This document shows, piece after piece, positions 5,258 to 6,635 of a stretch of 6,635 nucleotides of DNA (the first letter of the stretch is position 1; every line of letters starts with the position of its first letter). This DNA is from Gammaproteobacteria bacterium (GTDB lineage Bacteria; Pseudomonadota; Gammaproteobacteria; Pseudomonadales; Azotimanducaceae): contig JAPOYW010000513.1 in NCBI GenBank assembly GCA_026706425.1, forward strand, positions 1-6,635, in the 5' to 3' direction. The position numbers were made by a program, and so were the translations under genes. Under the pieces are notes generated by a model, which searched no databases, had not been told where the DNA came from, and worked only from the letters and a program-made list of their open reading frames with translations.

Positions 5258-5926
5258 GTGGCAAGGCGCAAGGACAACATCTCCACGATCCGCACCGGCA
5301 TACTTGCCGCAGTGGCTGCGCTGATCCTGATCGTCGTCGGCGTCGGTCTCTACTACAGCCTAGGATTCGGCGGCGCAGCGAGCGGCGAACCCTATATTGC
5401 TCTCGACAAGCCCGACGGTAACGGCGAAGTCGAGGTGGTCTATTTCTTTTCGTACGAATGCCCCCATTGCCGGAGCTTCGACGACCTTGTCGACGGCTGG
5501 CAATCCAAGTTGCATGACGGCGCGGCTTTCGCGCGCATACACGTCGCCTACTCGCCGTCGAATCGACTGCTGGCGAAGGCCCACCGCGCTTTGCTGCGGC
5601 ACAACGCATTCGATGCCAATCATCGCCGGCTGTTCCGTGCTCTCCAGGATCGCAACCGACGATTCGCGACGCCCAACTCGCTGGCGCAGTTCGTCGACGG
5701 GTTCGGCGTGGACCGAGACGCATTCCTGCGGACCCTGACATCAACGCGCACCGCGCGCGAGGTCGAGGCCGGTGAACGTCGATTCCTCTCGCTGGGGGTG
5801 ACCGGCGTCCCCGCCCTGGTGGTGGACGACAAGTACATCATCAACATGGACCTCGGTCGAAAACATGCGCTCGCCGTGACCGACGATCTCGTTCGGGAAC
5901 TCCTGGCAAAGCGGAGCGGTTCGTAG
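5258..5926 (+). CDS. dsbA: Membrane-anchored DsbA-family thiol:disulfide oxidoreductase
   Basis: The 222-residue protein starts with a basic segment and one membrane helix (about 13-36), which would place the rest in the periplasm. The thioredoxin-like domain shows VVYFFSYECPHCRSF with the redox pair C68-P-H-C71. CPHC is the sequence of classical DsbA, a strong disulfide donor. A helical insert follows, and GVTGVPALVVDDKYI carries the cis-proline P185 next to the active site. The protein would put disulfide bonds into exported proteins, with electrons normally passed on to DsbB, which is not in the window. GTG 5258 is the only usual start after the in-frame stop at 5210-5212; its ribosome binding site (AGAGAA) is weak. 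A 5-bp stem with a GCGA loop overlaps the stop (5924-5937) but lacks a T-run. The symbol is by family; paralogues of this shape are common. Confidence 0.88.
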   Translation: MARRKDNISTIRTGILAAVAALILIVVGVGLYYSLGFGGAASGEPYIALDKPDGNGEVEVVYFFSYECPHCRSFDDLVDGWQSKLHDGAAFARIHVAYSPSNRLLAKAHRALLRHNAFDANHRRLFRALQDRNRRFATPNSLAQFVDGFGVDRDAFLRTLTSTRTAREVEAGERRFLSLGVTGVPALVVDDKYIINMDLGRKHALAVTDDLVRELLAKRSGS

Positions 5927-6013
5927 GGGCGACCCTATCGCGTCCGAATGGCGTGGCTGTCGCCCTCTCGACAATACTTGCTTAAGCCCTCGAGAGTCGA
6001 CGCGGCATAGGTG
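5927..6013. other. Spacer between dsbA-like gene and mrcB
   Basis: The 87-bp gap holds an 8-bp palindrome gcttaagc (5980-5987) inside the loop of a 7-bp inverted repeat (5965-5971 with 5990-5996). TCGACA at 5968-5973 matches the -35 consensus at five of six bases but has no partner -10. No intrinsic terminator is seen, so read-through from the dsbA-like gene is possible. Confidence 0.35.
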
Positions 6014-6635
6014 GTGTCACGCCGAAACCCTTCAGTCGCGCCGGGTCGCCGACGAAGCCGCAGGACCCGCCGACGGCGCGCCCGGCGCTCCTGGGTGCTC
6101 ACCGCTTCAAAGTGGCTTGTTCTCGTTTTCACTCTCTCGGCAATTGGCGTCGCCGCCTACCTTTTCGTGCTCGACCGGGAAATCACGCACCGCTTCGAGG
6201 GGCGCCGTTGGTCCTTGCCGGCACGGGTATACGCGGCACCCCTGGCGATCTATGCCGGCCTTGCTATGAGTCCGAACGAGCTGGTTCGTGAACTGCGCCG
6301 CCTCGGCTACCGCGAAGCCCGCAACCGGGGCGAGCTCGGCATGGGCCGGTACCTGGTGTCTGGCGACCGCGTCCGCGCGACTCTTCGACCCTTCCGTTTC
6401 GCCGACGGCGAACGGCCTGCCCTACCCGTCGAGGTGCGGTTCGCGGCAGGCCGGATCGAAGGCGTCTCCGGTGCCTACGGACCACTGCGCTACGCCCGCT
6501 TGGAGCCCCCGGTCATCGGCAGCTTCTTCGCATCGCACGGCGAGGACCGACTGGTCGTCGCGCCGCAGGAGACGCCGCCGTTGCTGATCGAGGCGCTGAA
6601 GGCCGTGGAGGACCGAAACTTCGAATCGCATTTCG
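6014..6635 (+). CDS. mrcB: Penicillin-binding protein 1B, N-terminal part (runs off the window)
   Basis: The frame is open from GTG 6011/6014 to the window end, giving 207 residues from 6014. A strongly basic cytoplasmic tail (RRRSRRTRRRRARRS) is followed by one membrane helix (about 33-52) and LDREITHRFEGRRWSLPARVYA, the usual lead-in of PBP1B. Residues about 75-165 (PNELVRELRRLGY, RPFRFADGE, VEVRFAAGRIEGV) fit the UB2H domain, which in E. coli binds the activator LpoB. RLEPPVIGSFF and HGEDRLV then lead into the glycosyltransferase 51 domain, whose catalytic Glu is visible in AVEDRNF at the edge. The complete enzyme would polymerise glycan strands and cross-link peptides in the periplasm; the transpeptidase half is outside the window. 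I prefer GTG 6014 (VSRR...) because related proteins begin MSRR; the ribosome binding site is weak. It may be co-transcribed with the dsbA-like gene. Confidence 0.9.
   Translation, partial: MSRRNPSVAPGRRRSRRTRRRRARRSWVLTASKWLVLVFTLSAIGVAAYLFVLDREITHRFEGRRWSLPARVYAAPLAIYAGLAMSPNELVRELRRLGYREARNRGELGMGRYLVSGDRVRATLRPFRFADGERPALPVEVRFAAGRIEGVSGAYGPLRYARLEPPVIGSFFASHGEDRLVVAPQETPPLLIEALKAVEDRNFESHF

Noticed and set aside
5924..5937. Hairpin at the dsbA stop as an intrinsic terminator
   Set aside because: The stem has only 5 bp and no T-run follows.

Overview
The window looks like a high-GC gammaproteobacterial chromosome in which ordinary cell-envelope genes (right end) adjoin a loosely packed accessory region (left and centre). 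The gammaproteobacterial guess rests on the right end: a membrane-anchored DsbA-type oxidase with a CPHC centre, followed by the 5' part of a bifunctional penicillin-binding protein of the PBP1B type with a UB2H-like domain, which is typical of that class. No rRNA, tRNA or CRISPR array was seen.

Layout from the left: (1) a small two-helix membrane protein with a bacterial PH-like tail (36-560, +); (2) a gap of about 310 bp ending in a good ribosome binding site; (3) a PD-(D/E)xK nuclease-like protein (874-1452, +); (4) converging on it, a short HNH nuclease (1467-1979, -) that appears to have lost internal sequence; (5) a tyrosine recombinase (2142-2831, -) whose homology continues in frame to about 3032 but has no ordinary start codon there; (6) about 980 bp without a convincing gene (3033-4011), rich in short perfect hairpins and holding a perfect 17-bp inverted repeat; (7) a GIY-YIG nuclease with all its key residues (4012-4854, -), possibly preceded by a small ORF; (8) a second hairpin cluster at 5143-5200 with mutually exclusive folds; (9) the dsbA-like gene (5258-5926, +) and mrcB (6014 to the window end, +).

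Three unrelated nuclease folds (PD-(D/E)xK, HNH, GIY-YIG) sit around one integrase with no methyltransferase, helicase or other restriction-modification partner in view. This suggests the cargo and debris of an integrated element, or the edge of a defence-type island, partly decayed: the HNH protein is shortened and the integrase lacks a start. The dsbA-mrcB pair is probably host backbone, so one element boundary may lie between about 4860 and 5250. That boundary is inference; no attachment-site repeat was identified by eye.
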